A DNA stretch of 64,000 nucleotides, from NCBI GenBank assembly GCA_028274465.1, contig CM051455.1, forward strand, positions 90,478,871 to 90,542,870, read 5' to 3'. The notes beneath the pieces are model-generated. The model was given only the letters and a program-made list of their open reading frames with translations. It had not been told where the DNA came from and searched no databases. Shown here piece by piece: positions 1-11,841 of the stretch (its first letter is position 1; each line of letters starts with the position of its first letter). This DNA comes from Plantago ovata. Taxonomy: Eukaryota; Streptophyta; Magnoliopsida; Lamiales; Plantaginaceae. The translations under genes and the position numbers were made by a program.

Positions 1-2043
1 GGATGTCGTCGTCCTGAGGGTTTCCTTGGTGAGGGTGCTCGCTCCCTGTTTGAGGAGGTGGGGGCAGTAGTGCCAGAGGTTCCTCCTTCCGGATGTAGTT
101 AACCAATTGACCGCCACGTATCATCCTCTCAATCTCGTTCTTGAGCTCGACACACTCATCTGAGGTGTGCCCTTTCCCCTTGTGAAACTTGCAAAATTTT
201 TCCGGGTTCTTGTTCCTTTGGTTTTCCTTAATCGGGGGTGGCCACCAGACGTCTAGCTTCCTCGAGACTATATAGTTCAAGATGTCGGATCTTGGCCTAT
301 TCAAGTCCGTGTAGTTGCTATATCGTCTTGGAGGTGACCTTCTGGGAGGAGACCTCCTGTCTCTGAAATCATTTCTTGAGTTGCCTTCCTTGATCAACCC
401 AAACTTTTGCTCTTTCCTCTGCTTCCCGGGATTTTGTGGGCGAGGAGGGTACTCTTTCTCTTTTTCTTTTTCTTTCCCTTTTTCCTTGGGAAGATTGGTT
501 CTCACTGTGACCGTTCTTCGGAATTCCTCGGCTTCGAGGAAGTCCTTGCAAACTTTGGCAAGTTGTGCTTCATTCTCTATACACGATGCTGAGAGTACAT
601 CTTGGAATCTGATGTTGGTAGTGTTACCATACAAGTATTCCTTCCTCTCATTGATCGAGTGATCCTCGACTTGGAGGGCTGCTTCATGAAAGCGGTTGAT
701 GAAGTCCCTCAAGTCTTCATTGTTTCTCTGGACAATTTCGGCCAAGTACCTCACCCGTCTCTTGGCGTTCATCACTTTCTCGAAACGCTTAGAAAACTCC
801 TTACAGAGATCTCTATATGATTTGATGGATCGGTGAGGGAGGCGCGACCACCATTTCATTGCTTCCCCGGAAAGGTTAGCCGGGAAGAGGAGTGCCTTAG
901 TCCTTGAGTCATGACCGTAAGCATCCATTTTGGTACCAAATCTTACCAAGTAGTCCTTTGGACAACTTGTTCCATCATAGCTTTCGAAGGTGGTAAAGCC
1001 TCTTTCAATCTTGGCTTGGTGGTTCCTGATCTCACCGCACAAAGGGCTCGGATCTTGGTCTTGCTCTCTCTCTTGGACGGTTCCTCGAAGAGTCTCTATC
1101 TGAGCGTCAAGTGCGGATTTCCTCACGTTGAGTTCCTCCAGAGTGAGCCTCCTCCCCGTGATCGGATCGACCAGGGGGGTTACCTCAGCTACTGTTCTCA
1201 ATGCTTGATTCTCTTCCACCGCTTCTTGTTGGTTTTGAGGAGTTACCTGGTTGGGGGTAACTTGATTTGGGAGAGCGGGTGGTGTAGCGACCACCTGAGC
1301 TCTATTTTCTTGTTGCGCCACATTTTGCAATGATGCCCTTATTCTTCTATCAATCAGGTCTCTCAAATCATCCGGGGCACCTTGTGTTCCTAACCTCGAT
1401 TGGATTCTTGATGGTCCGAGTCGAGATTGGATCGGCCTGGTGTTGGCTCTTGAATGTGCTTCATCTTGGGCAACAGGTGCTCTTCCTTGAGATTGGCGAG
1501 GAGCGACCAATGTGGCCCGAGGTTGCTCTTGCACCGGTGCTTGTGGTTCTACTGGAGCTTGTATCTCGGTGTTAACCCCAATAGCTTCATTACCTCCGAC
1601 ATATCCTTGTAAAGTAAGAAGGAATAGACCGTATTGAGCTTCGCCCATCCCGAAATCTGATGGTCGGACGACACGTCCATCAGGAAGGGTGAAGGTCAAT
1701 GCGGCCGGTTGAGGAGGATTCACTGCCACGGGAGGTTGGTTAATTGCTACCGGATGAGGCTGCCCCTAGACTCGGCGTTGTTCGCGACTCTCAACGCTCC
1801 ATAGGCGTTTCCTACCGGGACTCCTTGCGGGTTATTTTCCCCGGATGTCTCATTTTGGGAGTGAGTGACATTAGTAAATGCCCCTTCCGTGTAATCCCGG
1901 TTCCTTGCAACATTGTTATTTCTTGGCTCCCTCGGAACACCCTCCGTTCCTCCTCCGCGACCGTTATTAGAGGGACGGCCTCTAGGTCGAGTAGGATTTG
2001 CGGGTGGTGCATTAGCAAGACGGTTGCTTCTTCTGGGAGGCAT
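1..2043 (-). pseudogene. Broken gag of G0 (Tat-like gypsy)
   Basis: The frame opens at ATG 2043-2041 and encodes 98 residues closely matching the start of G2 gag, then is lost near 1770, where a G-run is one base shorter than in G2. The rest down to base 1 aligns in order with G2 gag (capsid region, Lys/Glu-rich linker near 460-490, zinc-knuckle region near 150-190) but has no long open frame, so several breaks have accumulated. The long plus-strand frames over this region are antisense shadows. Confidence 0.85.
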
Positions 2044-2111
2044 ATTCGTGAAGTGTCACGAGGAGGAAAGTGGCTCGACCAGTAGGGCAAGGAATGACCT
2101 TTTGTGTCGCT

Positions 2112-2130
2112 TCCCACAGACGGCGCCAAA
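2112..2130 (-). other. Primer binding site of G0
   Basis: Directly inside the LTR the minus strand reads TTTGGCGCCGTCTGTGGG, identical to the PBS of G2. The TGGCGCCG start fits the 3' end of a tRNA ending CGGCGCCA, such as plant tRNA-Asp, but the later bases do not match that tRNA well, so the primer identity is uncertain. Confidence 0.75.
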
Positions 2131-2884
2131 TGTTGAAGGGTAATTCGTGTTTCTTTCTAAGTTCGCAATGAGTCGCTATTCTAAGTCTTTCTAGTTCTTC
2201 TTCTTGTAGTGTTCCTTCGAGATAAGAAACGAGCCTTCTTGTAGCTTCCTCGTACCTGAAATAGACTAGGGGGGGGTTAGTGTCTCTTGCCCGGTCTGTA
2301 AGGTATCAGACCGGAGAGGCGACTTTACGAGTAGGGAGTTGTGAGGCTTCCCTAGTAAGAGTAGTGAGAGTGGTGCTCGGGTGATGTAGTTAATGCTTAC
2401 TGTTGAGGAGTAAATGAGGGCCTTTTATAGTTGAGACCCTTCAACTTCCGGTCGTGTAGGATCACGCCACGTGTACGACTAGGATTGAGGCCTTCCTCGG
2501 CCCAGGCCCATTAAGGAGGTCCGTGGGCCTTGGCCCAAGAGAGCAACCATGGCTGGTCGCTCTGTGGTCCTCGTGCCTTCCTTGTGCGTGGGTGATGCGA
2601 GTAGTGTCCTGCTCAGTTTCTGTCAAGGAGCGTTACCTTGATGTAAGGCCTCCTCGAGCCCGAGAGAGATGCTCCTCGAGCCCACTGGCAGCTTTGTCCT
2701 TGAGAGGAGCTTATTTTGAGGGTTGTCTTCCCAGTGATGGTCGGGCCCTATGTTGGTCGATCCACACCTTAGTGACATACTTGGGTGTGGTCGTGCCCCT
2801 TGAAGGACGGCCTATGATACTTTTGTCGCGCTCTTAGACCGCTCCAGTTCGTACATGCGGACTGGACATATTTCAACCCTAACA
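2131..2884 (-). repeat. 5' LTR of G0
   Basis: On the minus strand the LTR starts TGTTAGGGTTGAAATATG and ends CCCTTCAACA, giving the usual TG...CA ends. It is 754 bp against 753 bp for both LTRs of G2. A TATA box (TATAAAAGG) lies at about 2421-2429 on the minus strand, and an ABRE-like ACGTGGCGTG motif lies just upstream of it near 2465, as in G2. Confidence 0.92.
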
Positions 2885-2939
2885 CTTCTAATCTGACTCC
2901 TCGCTCCTCTAGCAGCAAGCTTGAACTCCGATCGTCCTT
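2885..2939. other. 55-bp islet between two retrotransposons
   Basis: This stretch lies between the outer end of the G0 LTR and the outer end of LTR A and belongs to neither. It is the only sequence in the window not assigned to a retroelement. On the minus strand it is open and would read KDDRSSSLLLEERG, but it is too short to call as an exon. It could be host DNA or an older element that received both insertions. Confidence 0.55.
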
Positions 2940-4457
2940 TGTTGGTCCCTTTAAACAACAAGAAAAGACTAGAAGGGGGGGGGGGGTGAATAGTCTTTTC
3001 AAACTTTTCGTCGCGTAAAACTTTTTCAGCAAGTACTTATTACTTTTCAGTAATGAGTTTACTGGTACTTAACTTTCTCAGCAAGTGCTTATTACTTTTC
3101 AGTAATGAGTTTACTAATACTTAAGAACAGAGTGCGAAAGTCTTTTACAATAAGTGCTTTTGTCAGAAAACTAGTTTCAGCAAGTAAATCGAATGACAGT
3201 GTAAAACGATGTAGCTTGCTGAAAAATAACTGCAAGAATGTAAATCACACAAACACTTTTATAGTGGTATCGGAGAGTGGCGTAATCTCTCAACTAATCC
3301 ACTTTGTCCTTTCTAGGACTGAATCCACTATGATAAGATATGAGGTTCCTTACAAATCCTATCACTAATGATTCTCAGAAACTAAAGCACACTTGCCTTG
3401 TTTCCAACCTAAACTAGAGAACTAAACATTGTTCTCCACCAAACTTGGGACACTTAATCAGCAAAACTATGCTTGATTAATTTCCCCTGAATTTCACGCC
3501 TGAATAAGAGTGTTTTATCAGTTAGAGAGGTTTGGGATGAGATGACTTGAATATAACTTTGCAGCTATAACAAGTAATCTAAAGAAACACAACTTCTAAT
3601 ACTTTGCGGTAAGCAAGTTTGTTGTTTCTGGTGTCAAGAATTGTTCTTGTTTAGAAGAAAGAACACTTAACTAATTTCTTAGCTTTCAATGTTCCACTTC
3701 TTCAAAAGTAGCTTTTGTTTCAAGCTTAAGTCTTGAACAGATCAATAGGCAGTAAAGAGTAGAGAGGGATTTGAGTGTTTAAAGCACAAGTGAGAGTTTG
3801 ATCACATTGTTGACACACTCTTCTACTCAGCCTAAGGTCTTCTATTTATAGTGTCTCAAGGGAGCCGTTTGAATTTCAAATTCTAAGGCTTGTAGCTTAA
3901 GATGTCACTTTCTTGCTTTTGTACTTTCAACAGTGCTCTTCATTTGTCTTCTTGTCTTCATGTTCTTCGCGTGCTAACTTTGCATTTAATGTTCTTTTCA
4001 ATCAAATTCAAGTATGAACGTTGGAGCCAATATGTAAGTACTCTACAGCAAGGAGGTCACATATGTTGTCAACAAGTGACCAGTCTCAGTTTCAGCAAGT
4101 ACAACCTACTCTGTCATATAGATTTTCACGTATGCAAGTTGTTGTTGAAATTCTCACTTTCTGAAGCAACATGTGCCTTTGTAGATACCTTACTCAGAAT
4201 TGTTCTAAGTCTTCAGTCTTCGAATTTTCCACTTTCTGAGCGGTTCTAGGTCTTCAATAGTTTGTTTGTAAAAACAAAGTACATCATCAGCAAGCTTAAG
4301 AACCTAGCTAGTACCTACACTAAGTCTTTCAGCAAACATTCCTCTTTTACAATGTCCTTAAAGTTCTAAATTTCTATGGACCTTAAGAGTACTAGTTGCT
4401 GGACTTTACTTAATTTAGCATGGTTAATTGTTCATCAAAATTATAAGTTTCCTAACA
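2940..4457 (-). repeat. LTR A (3' LTR of SIRE-A)
   Basis: The 1,518-bp LTR reads TGTTGGTCCC...CCTAACA on the plus strand, that is TGTTAGG...GGGACCAACA in sense. A TATA box (TATAAATAG) lies at 3842-3850 on the minus strand. Near the U5 end an inverted repeat (2962-2971 with 2991-3000) flanks a run of 12 G. The polypurine tract adjoins its right side, which makes it the 3' LTR. Five bases outside it are TCCTT (2935-2939); the partner is not in view. Confidence 0.93.
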
Positions 4458-4474
4458 AATTTCCCCCTTTTTGA
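4458..4474 (-). other. Polypurine tract of SIRE-A
   Basis: In sense the sequence is AAAAAGGGGGAAATT immediately before the LTR start TGTTAGG. This is the expected plus-strand primer site for reverse transcription. The same tract adjoins LTRs B, C and E, but not the solo LTR D or the 5' LTR F. Confidence 0.9.
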
Positions 4475-4730
4475 TGTAAGCAATCCATGGCAAAATTAAT
4501 TGCAACTTTTTATAAGTTTCTGATGTTGAATAAATCAGTTGAGTAATGCAAAGTATACTTGAATTAATCAAACAGTAAGCATATATAACTTGCATAATCA
4601 GAAAAACGAATAAAGTTGACCAATAGTAATTGATTGCTGAAAGTTATCTTTCAAGGTAGTTTTACATGAAAGCATAAGATAACTTAGCAAACAACAATCA
4701 AAAGTAAAGACTAGACTATCTGAGAAATTT
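4475..4730 (-). other. 3' untranslated region of SIRE-A
   Basis: About 250 bp of AT-rich non-coding DNA separates the stop of the extra ORF from the polypurine tract. The same stretch recurs in B, C and E with recognisable similarity, for example the shared plus-strand words CAATCCATGG and GTTGAATAAATCAG. No further gene is seen in it. Confidence 0.6.
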
Positions 4731-7700
4731 CTAAAAGCAATCTTGGTAAATATCCTTCAAGATTTCATCAACAATCTTAGGGAATTCTTCGCAGTCAGCC
4801 TCAAGAAGCTTTCTGACTTCAAGTTGCATATCCCTTGCAAGTTTGCAAATTAGCTTGTGGTCTGCTGAGGGATCTTGTCTTTTCAAAACTTCAGTCCAAA
4901 TGTGAAGTCCCCAGCAGCACGCATGTCGGATTTGGAGATCACTTAGATTGTACTTCTTACAGATTTTCTCCAGATATCTAACGTCTTCATCAGCATCTTC
5001 TTTTGTCAGATAGAAGAGCTCATATGGAGTCACCATCAGCTTTTGTCTTGCCTTTTCAAGGATATTATCATAGTAATGAGTGACATCTATTGGCCAGAAA
5101 TAAGATGGCGTATCTCTCATGTCTTTTGACAAAGCCATCCTTCTAGTTTTAACCTCAACATCAAGCCAAAGTTTTCTGTCATTAAAGGTATCCAGTGGAC
5201 AAGGATATCTTTCTTTGGATGCAACCTTAATCACATTCCATTTATCCATTTGTTCAAGGACTGGTCTTGGGAAGTGATCATTTGCAAGGAGATCTTCAAG
5301 CTTTAGAACGAAAAAGCCTTGTCGTTTTCTGATTACACTTTGAGTAGTGTCTTTGTTGCTTGTTTTGGTGTATTGTACACCCAAGCCAACAACTTCTCGA
5401 TCTTTTCTTCTGTTTTCCTCTTCTTCAGTGACCCTTCTTTGCCTTCTTCTTTGCTTGGAATTACTATCTTTGTTCTTTTCTGAAGAACTAGAGGATAGCA
5501 ATTTTGTGTTGCCAGATTGAGTCTTGGCATTGATGGGTTTTTCTTTGATAACCTGGAAAGGGTTCTGTCATCATCATCGTCATCATCATTTCCTTGATGA
5601 CTCTCAGGTTGACAGTTTTCTGAAGTATCAGCAGCAATTCTTCTCCTTTTTGGATTTGCTGAACTTCTTTCAGAATCTGTTTCGGTGGCGGTCCAGGCAG
5701 TTTCAGTAGAGGAGAAGAGGGAGTAGTAGATGATACGTCTTTTGACATCTTTTTCTATGTATCTTCCCCCTTAGACATGGATTGCAACATCAATTTGATG
5801 TGAGCAGAGAAAAACTCGTTGTAATTTTCAGCAAGAGTATGAAGGCTGTTGTACTTAAGAATCAGGTCATGCTGATCAGTTGTAAGCTTAGACAGTTCTT
5901 CTTTGATAAAAGCCAGATTCTCCTCATGTCTTCGCTCATTGTTGACTTTGTCTTCCATAATTGCCTGAGTCTTTGTTAATGCACATTTGGCAAGCTTGAG
6001 TGCTTTACTGACATCATCTTCATAGCTCTTGTGATGTAGACTTATGTCTTTTTGAGCTATAGTGAGAGTAGAGAGTGCGTTTCAGCACAGTAGTCAGTAT
6101 CTTTTCAATGTTGAGCGGACTCTCAGCAAGCAGTGCATCATCCTCTTCTTGGCATGCTTTATGAACAACCATTAGTGCCTTTATTCTTGGTGTGAATTCC
6201 TCAACATTTGGGAAAGGCACTATAGAGGGAGTGAGTGAGTGAGCTTTTAGCTCAGTGGCAAACTGGTCATCATTTCTCAGCAACCGGATTCTTTCATCAT
6301 CTCCTTCATCAGAATTGATGGATGCTGGAGGAATTTCTACTTCTTTTTCTTTTTCTTCTTCACGTGCTGAGAAATCTGATAAATCTTCTTCCTCATCATG
6401 TTCATCAAGGCCAACAACCTTGACTCCAAGGTCTTTTGCTTCAGATTCTTTTAGTTGAGTGGTTGCTGAGAGCAACTCTTGAGACTCAACAACTGGAGTT
6501 TCACCAGTAGTAGGTGGAAGGGAGGATTCTTCTAAACTTTTCACTCCTGAAGATTGAGCAATATCTGAGTGTTGTGTTCCATCCACATTAATCTATAGAC
6601 TATTTTCCACTGCTCTTTGATAATCTTCATCGAAGATTTCATCTTCCTCTAGGTTTGGATCAATGATTTGAGCTTTGAGCAAAATTGTCTTGCGATCAGA
6701 AATCTTTTCTTTTCCTTTCGCAATTTCAGCCTGCTTTTTGGCAAATTCTTCATCAGTCTCAACTACTTTTTCAGTTGCTGGAGTGGATTGGTCAGCAGGA
6801 GTTGTAGCAGATTCCTGTTGCTTGTTGGGAGGTTGCTTAGCTTCTTGTGTTTCAGCATGTGCTTGATCTTCTTGATCAACAACTGTCAATTTCTCTCCAC
6901 CAACATCTGGACCAGGACCTTGATTGTCATCATCTTCGTCCTTACTGTCCTTTGAATCTTTTGATTCATTATCACTAGAATCTTCTGGGACATTCTCATC
7001 CTCCTCTTCTTCATCATCATCAGTTAGAATAACCAACTCAAGATCTTTTTACATAGCTTGACTTGTTGCCTCTTCTTCCTCATCGATTTTGTGGGGATCA
7101 GCCACCACTAGCACAAAGGAGTCTTTGAGCATCACAACTTGTTCAGCTGGAGAGGCACTCTTAAACTTAGCTTTCATATTCTCTCTGATTGTGACAACCA
7201 GATTAACATTCATTTGCTGAGAATATGATAACTCTTCAGGAAGGATAGAGTGAATAAAAGTCTCAAGCTTGATGAGAGAGTTTCTCTTCTTTTCATTGGA
7301 GAGATGGATGTGAAGATCTGAGAAGTCCATTCTTCTGTATCTTTGCCAGTTGCTGACAGAGTTTGCAACTTTGGTCAAAGTATTTCTTTTGAAGTTTGAG
7401 TAGAGTACATCTGAACTAACTTCATTGACTTCTGTGATGAGAACTGTTTCTTTTATCTCCTTTTGAGCCTGACAAATAACATTTTTGTTATTTTCAGGAA
7501 GTTCATGAATTGTAGATTTTGAGTCTAAGACTGTAACATGCTTTACCTGCTGGTTTTCAGCAAACTCATGTTGCGCACTTGGTTGTGCACTATCTACATT
7601 CATGTTTTCAGGAACAGTGCTTGCTTCCTGATTCTGATCATTATGAGATAACAAAAAGTTAGATACAAGTACTAAGATATTAAACCTAGTATTTTCACCA

Positions 7701-9765
7701 AGATTAACAATTACCTGCTGCGCAGGGATTGTGGATTCTGGTGCAGAAGCCTCAGTATGCTTCTGACTTGCATCAAGAGATGTCTGATAAGAATTAAACA
7801 AATTAGCTAAAGATAAGTTATCAAAAATATAAGATAAGCCAAATTCTGAGTTTTCTACCTGCTGAATAACAACAGGAGTGGACTCTATTCTTTCAGCATC
7901 AATGGCTTCATCCATGTGTTGATCTTTTTCTTCAACAGACTTTTTTCTTGCTCTAAATGAGAAAGATGTGCATTGTCAGCAGTCTCCCTTGTCACTGAGA
8001 TGACAGGTTGAGCAGAAGCATCTAGACCTCTTAGTTCACTAGTTATCATCAATCTCCATATCCATTTGCTGGCTTAGATCAGTAAGTACTAGTTGGATCT
8101 TTTCTATTGAAGTAGTTTCTTAAATCTATGAACTAGGTCTTGCATTCTCAGCATCATGAGATGCGTCGTCGAATGATGTTTCTTGGTGAATTTTAGCAAA
8201 CTCTGGGTTTTGAGCAGTTGCAGTCTTAGCAACTGGTTCTTCAATAGTTGTTGTTTGACAAACTTCCTTTATTTGACTAGTTGTTGTTTCAACAACTGTT
8301 TCTTTTTCACCTGTTGCTTTGTTAGCAACATCTTCAGCAAGTGCAACCTTTCTTAGGTGTGCAGCAATATCACTTACTGGCTCAAGTGTTGTATCCTCAA
8401 GATTATCTACAATGTAGACATCGTCAATTCTTTCTAAGGCAGGAATTTCATTTCCACTGCCTTGTGGTCTTTCTTCAGTAGATATATCCAAGTTAATTGG
8501 ATTTGTAGAAGCTTCAACAGGTGCTTCTACATTAACTACTGCAGTGGTTTGCTTGTCAGCAACCACTGTTGTATCATCATCCTATATTTCGTGAACGACC
8601 GGAACTGACTACCTAGCCGTCGTTTTCTTCCTTGGGAAGGTTTTGTTCGGGCTTTCTTGGGGACAGGATCAGCTGATGAGGCTGCAGTTTGAGTATCATC
8701 ATCATCTTTCCTTTTCTTTGATCTCTTGCTTGGTGCCTTAGTGTCAGCAAGCACAACATTCTCAACAACGTTTGAGTCTGTTGCTTTCTTTGATTTCTTC
8801 ATCAGCACCCTCGGGCTTGTGTAGATTGTAGAAAGATGTACCCACGTTACATACCGACTTGTTTATAGGCAGTGGGTTTCTAAGCTTAATCTCGAAGTGT
8901 GTCAAGATATAGCAGATCTTTAATCCATACATAACTGGGTACATAGGTGAGATAGTGTTGTCTTCTACCTTGACCTTGAACTTAACAATACATTCAACAA
9001 GTCTGTTGAAGAGGTATTTTCCCCAATTCATGTCTGATCCATTTTCATGGATGTGTTTCAGCAAGGGCCATCTTTTCAGGCCGACTTGATCGATTCCTCC
9101 GACTTGAAAATCTAGAACTTTGATGAGCATCAAGGCTACTTGTCCTAGAGAGTAAGAGAGATGCTTTATCTTTGTAAATATATCCCAATTTACAATGGCA
9201 ATTTCATTTTTCTTCATGAAATTATTTCTAACATCACTGTAGAAGGCTTTTATTTCATCCTTTGTAGCAGTGATGTCATCTTTTGTTCCAGTAGTTGGAA
9301 TCTGAAAGATTGTAGCTAAATCAATCCATTCCAGGATGATTTGTCTTCCTTGAACAATAGTTGAAATCACTTTTTTATTGACTCCGTGTTCATCTGTCAC
9401 TGACTGGATCTCAGCATTGTTGTAGAATTCCATTGTATCCACCACACTCACCTTTTTCGGATGAGCAGTGATAAAGGGAAGTAAACCTTGTTGGTTTATG
9501 TACATCAAGGCTTCAAGGTTTTCAATCGCCAATTCGTCTTCATAGAAGTGTCTAATGTACTTCTCTTTTGAAAAACCTCCACACCCTTTTCAGCGTTTAG
9601 AAATGCAGGAGGCATGGGTCTTTGAGCAATTCTGTCGTTTGACAGAACGATTTTCACAGCCGGAGTTTGTACCGGAGTTCCAGCCGGAGTAGCAGTAGTG
9701 CCTTTTCCAGCACTGTCTGTCTTGGAGGTCTTAGAAACCCTTGAGGTGTGTCTTTTGGGAACCAT
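4731..9765 (-). pseudogene. Extra ORF of SIRE-A, frameshifted
   Basis: This is a diverged homologue of the roughly 1,760-residue protein of SIRE-E, in at least eight frame pieces. In order: Lys/Ser/Thr-rich start (ATG 9765-9763), N-terminal globular domain (9532-8820), basic KRSKKRK patch (about 8730), three intron-like segments (7469-7858), a block with NWQRYRRMDFSDLH (about 7330), acidic tract (7030-6900), a TTGETPVVES unit (about 6500), coiled-coil-like stretch (6080-5760) and a C-terminal domain (5410-4733) with TKTSN, LKLEDLLAN and YELFYLT motifs. The C-terminal domain differs at many residues from E but keeps the same aromatic, acidic and HA..W..H..(T/V) pattern, which suggests past protein-level selection. 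Function is unknown, and no membrane segment is visible. Confidence 0.8.
7469..7858 (-). other. Three intron-like segments in the SIRE-A extra ORF
   Basis: On the minus strand three GT...AG segments lie at 7784-7858 (75 nt), 7634-7714 (81 nt) and 7469-7546 (78 nt), separated by 69-nt and 87-nt exon-like pieces. Each follows CAG and starts GTAGAA, GTAATT or GTAAAG; each ends TATCAG, GATCAG or TGTCAG. CTAAT or CTAAC branch-like sites are visible in the first two. All are multiples of three and open in the reading frame. Corresponding segments occur in SIRE-B and SIRE-E. Confidence 0.7.
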
Positions 9766-10767
9766 CTTATATAGTTAAAAAGTAAGGGGGCAAAGGTACG
9801 GGTAAGATGCTTTTTGACCGGAGGTACAGTGTTCTCAGAGCACAGGCTAGAAGATTTGCAGAGAAAAGGAAATTTGGGAATTAAAGAATTTTGCCTTATG
9901 TTCAACTCCTATTATTTATAATATCTCTGTTTGTGTGAGAAGCTCAATGGATTTGAGTTCTCAGCAAGGGCAAAACAGAGAACAATGAGTTAGTGGTGTA
10001 TTTTGCATTTAATGCGTACAGGTCCACTAACTTGAAACCGTCAGTGCGTGTTTTTAGTTTATGATATTAACCGTTGGATGAACAACTGACTTTAATCAAT
10101 GGCCACGATTGAGTTTCATGTCATGATTATTATCGAGTGTATTTGTGCCAAGATTAACTTCACAATATTTTACCTTTAATCAACGGATTTTCTCCATTAC
10201 TTCAGTTGAAAAAATAGCTTGCTGAAGTAAAAGAGAATCTTTTCAGGGAAAGATTGAACTTTTCTGACTTTAGCACTTACTTGTCCAGTAATCAAGCCTT
10301 GTACTTGCTGAAAATTCCCCCTTAATTTTATATCTCTGTTCTTTAAGGCAATTAGAGTTTCTGAGTTCACGTCTCAGTAAATTCTTTTTCTTATGAGATA
10401 TTAAGGTAAAATCTTAAGTAAAAACACATAAGCTCTTTACTGAGTTCCCGTCTCAGTATGCATCTTTGATACTTGAATACCTGTTTCATTATCTTTGATT
10501 ATCTGAATACCCGTTTCAGCAATCCAAAGGTTTTTCTCACTGAGTACCCGTTTCAGCAAGTGATCAAGTTTCCTAACAAATAACCAATTTGAAGGATTTT
10601 CTTATTGAATGCATGTTTCAGCAAACACTCTGTGTACAAACAAAAGGGGACTTTCAAAGGATAATTAAATCTTTAAGCAACTGTTGGCTTTGCTGAATAC
10701 CCATTTCAGCAATCCAATCGAATGTATCCTTTTTATTGAGGTAGTTCAATCAATCCAAGGTTATACC
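9766..10767 (-). other. Spacer between pol and the extra ORF in SIRE-A
   Basis: This roughly 1-kb stretch has no gene. It holds the putative internal promoter (9912-10160) and, nearer to pol (10361-10720), about seven degenerate copies of a 19-base word of the form TGAATACCYGTTTCAGCAA (near 10361, 10443, 10475, 10505, 10541, 10606 and 10695). Equivalent spacers occur in SIRE-E (47798-48739) and SIRE-C (52218-53125). Confidence 0.7.
9912..9920 (-). promoter_or_regulatory. Internal TATA box of the SIRE-A extra ORF
   Basis: The minus strand reads TATAAATAA about 150 bp before the ORF's ATG (9765). A TATA-like word stands at the same relative position in SIRE-E and SIRE-C. The block upstream (about 10020-10160) with CCGTTGGAT and ATCAATGGCCACGATTGA is also shared with C and E, which suggests a promoter separate from the LTR. 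Confidence 0.6.
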
Positions 10768-11841
10768 TTAGCATTGCGAACTATTATCTGGAAGGGGATT
10801 TGTAAACATGTCAGCAAGTTGATCATCAGTACCTATCTTTACAACCTCAATGTCTCCTTTTTCCACATGATCTCTAATGAAATGGTGTCTAATATCAATT
10901 TGCTTTGTTCTTGAGTGAAACTTAGGATTTTGCGTGATAGCAATAGCACTTGTATTATCACAAAAGATTGGTGTTTTCTTTGCAGAAATACCACAATCTC
11001 TTAGTTGTTGTTGAATCCATAGGATTTGGGCAGTACAACAACCAACCGCAATGTATTCAGATTCAGTGGATGAATTGAACCACACAAGTTCGAGAGGTAC
11101 TTTTTCGATCAATGGTTGATCCACTATGGTCAGCATCTGAATAACCAAACAATTCTAATCCAGGATCTTTTGGATACCATAATCCAACATTGACTGTGCC
11201 TTTGACATATTTCACTATTTTGAGTGCTTTATTGTAGTGTGATTCTCTAGGATCAGATTGAAATCTTGCACACATACAAACAACATACTAAATATCAGGT
11301 CTACTTGCTGTTAAATACAACAAGGAACCAATGAGCTTCCTATACTAGTGTTCATCCACACTTTTTTCTTGTTTAGTATAGCCCCATTTGGTACCAACAC
11401 TCATAGGGATCTTTTCAGGTTTCTCTTCCTCTTTGATCCTGAACTTTATGAGCATTTCCTTTGCATAATTTGCTTGATTTATGAATATTCCATCTTTGAG
11501 TTGCTTGACTTGCAAACCTAGGAAATAATTCAATTTGCCCATCATACTCATTTCAAACTTGTTAGTCATGAGTTTGACAAACTCATCACAAAGTTTCTTG
11601 TCCTTAGAACCAAAAATTATGTCATCCACATAAATCTGGACTAAGAGTACTTTACGATCATGATTCATGGTAAACAATGTTTTATCAACTTCACCCTTCT
11701 TGAAACCATTATCTAGAAAGAACTTAGCTAAGGTGTCATACCAAGCTCTAGGTGCTTGCTTTACACCATATACAGCTTTCTGAAGCTTATATACCATCTT
11801 GGTTTCTGAGGGAAGTTCAAAGCCAGGGGGTTGTTCTAGAT
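10768..11841 (-). pseudogene. RT and RNase H fragment of SIRE-A
   Basis: The sense strand carries the second half of a copia reverse transcriptase, from the PGFELPSE stretch through [24 protein letters not shown] (catalytic YVDD) and [12 protein letters not shown], then RNase H with GYSDADH, NSSTESEYIA and the C-terminal HSRTKQIDIRHHFIRDH stretch. RNase H lacks about 75 bp relative to SIRE-C near 11065-11085, removing the segment around GTRLISWFSKKQ, and the frame changes there. The fragment ends at the SIRE-B insertion. The MLFKGTN start of the long frame comes from LTR B, not RT. Confidence 0.88.

Larger units (their letters stand above)
1..2884 (-). mobile_element. G0: partial Ty3/gypsy Tat-like retrotransposon, 5' end
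   Basis: Read on the minus strand, this segment has a 754-bp 5' LTR (2131-2884), a primer binding site directly inside it, then the gag start and most of gag running off the left edge of the window. It belongs to the same family as the complete plus-strand element at 26803-40059: LTR length, LTR termini, PBS and the gag N-terminus (MPPRRSNRLANAP) all match. Protease, pol and the 3' LTR lie outside the window. The target duplication would be CTTCT (2885-2889), but its partner is not visible. Confidence 0.9.
2940..11841 (-). mobile_element. SIRE-A: SIRE/Maximus-like Ty1/copia element, 3' part
   Basis: In sense (minus) order the element shows RT (from 11841), RNase H, a 1-kb spacer, the extra ORF, a short 3' UTR, the polypurine tract and the 3' LTR. 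Its 5' half (gag, protease, integrase, 5' LTR) is absent because SIRE-B inserted inside RT at 11841/11842 and the far side lies beyond the window or is lost. The extra ORF is strongly diverged from those of SIRE-C and SIRE-E while keeping its domain order. This and the many frameshifts mark A as an old copy of a distinct subfamily. Confidence 0.88.

Noticed and set aside
315-1575. Several plus-strand open frames of 70-140 codons over 315-1575, repeated on the minus strand at 28112-29372
   Set aside because: They are antisense shadows of the gag genes of G0 and G2; the real homology lies on the other strand.
4731-9765. A host multi-exon gene on the minus strand
   Set aside because: The whole segment is flanked by a SIRE polypurine tract and LTR on one side and SIRE pol on the other, and recurs in three other SIRE copies.
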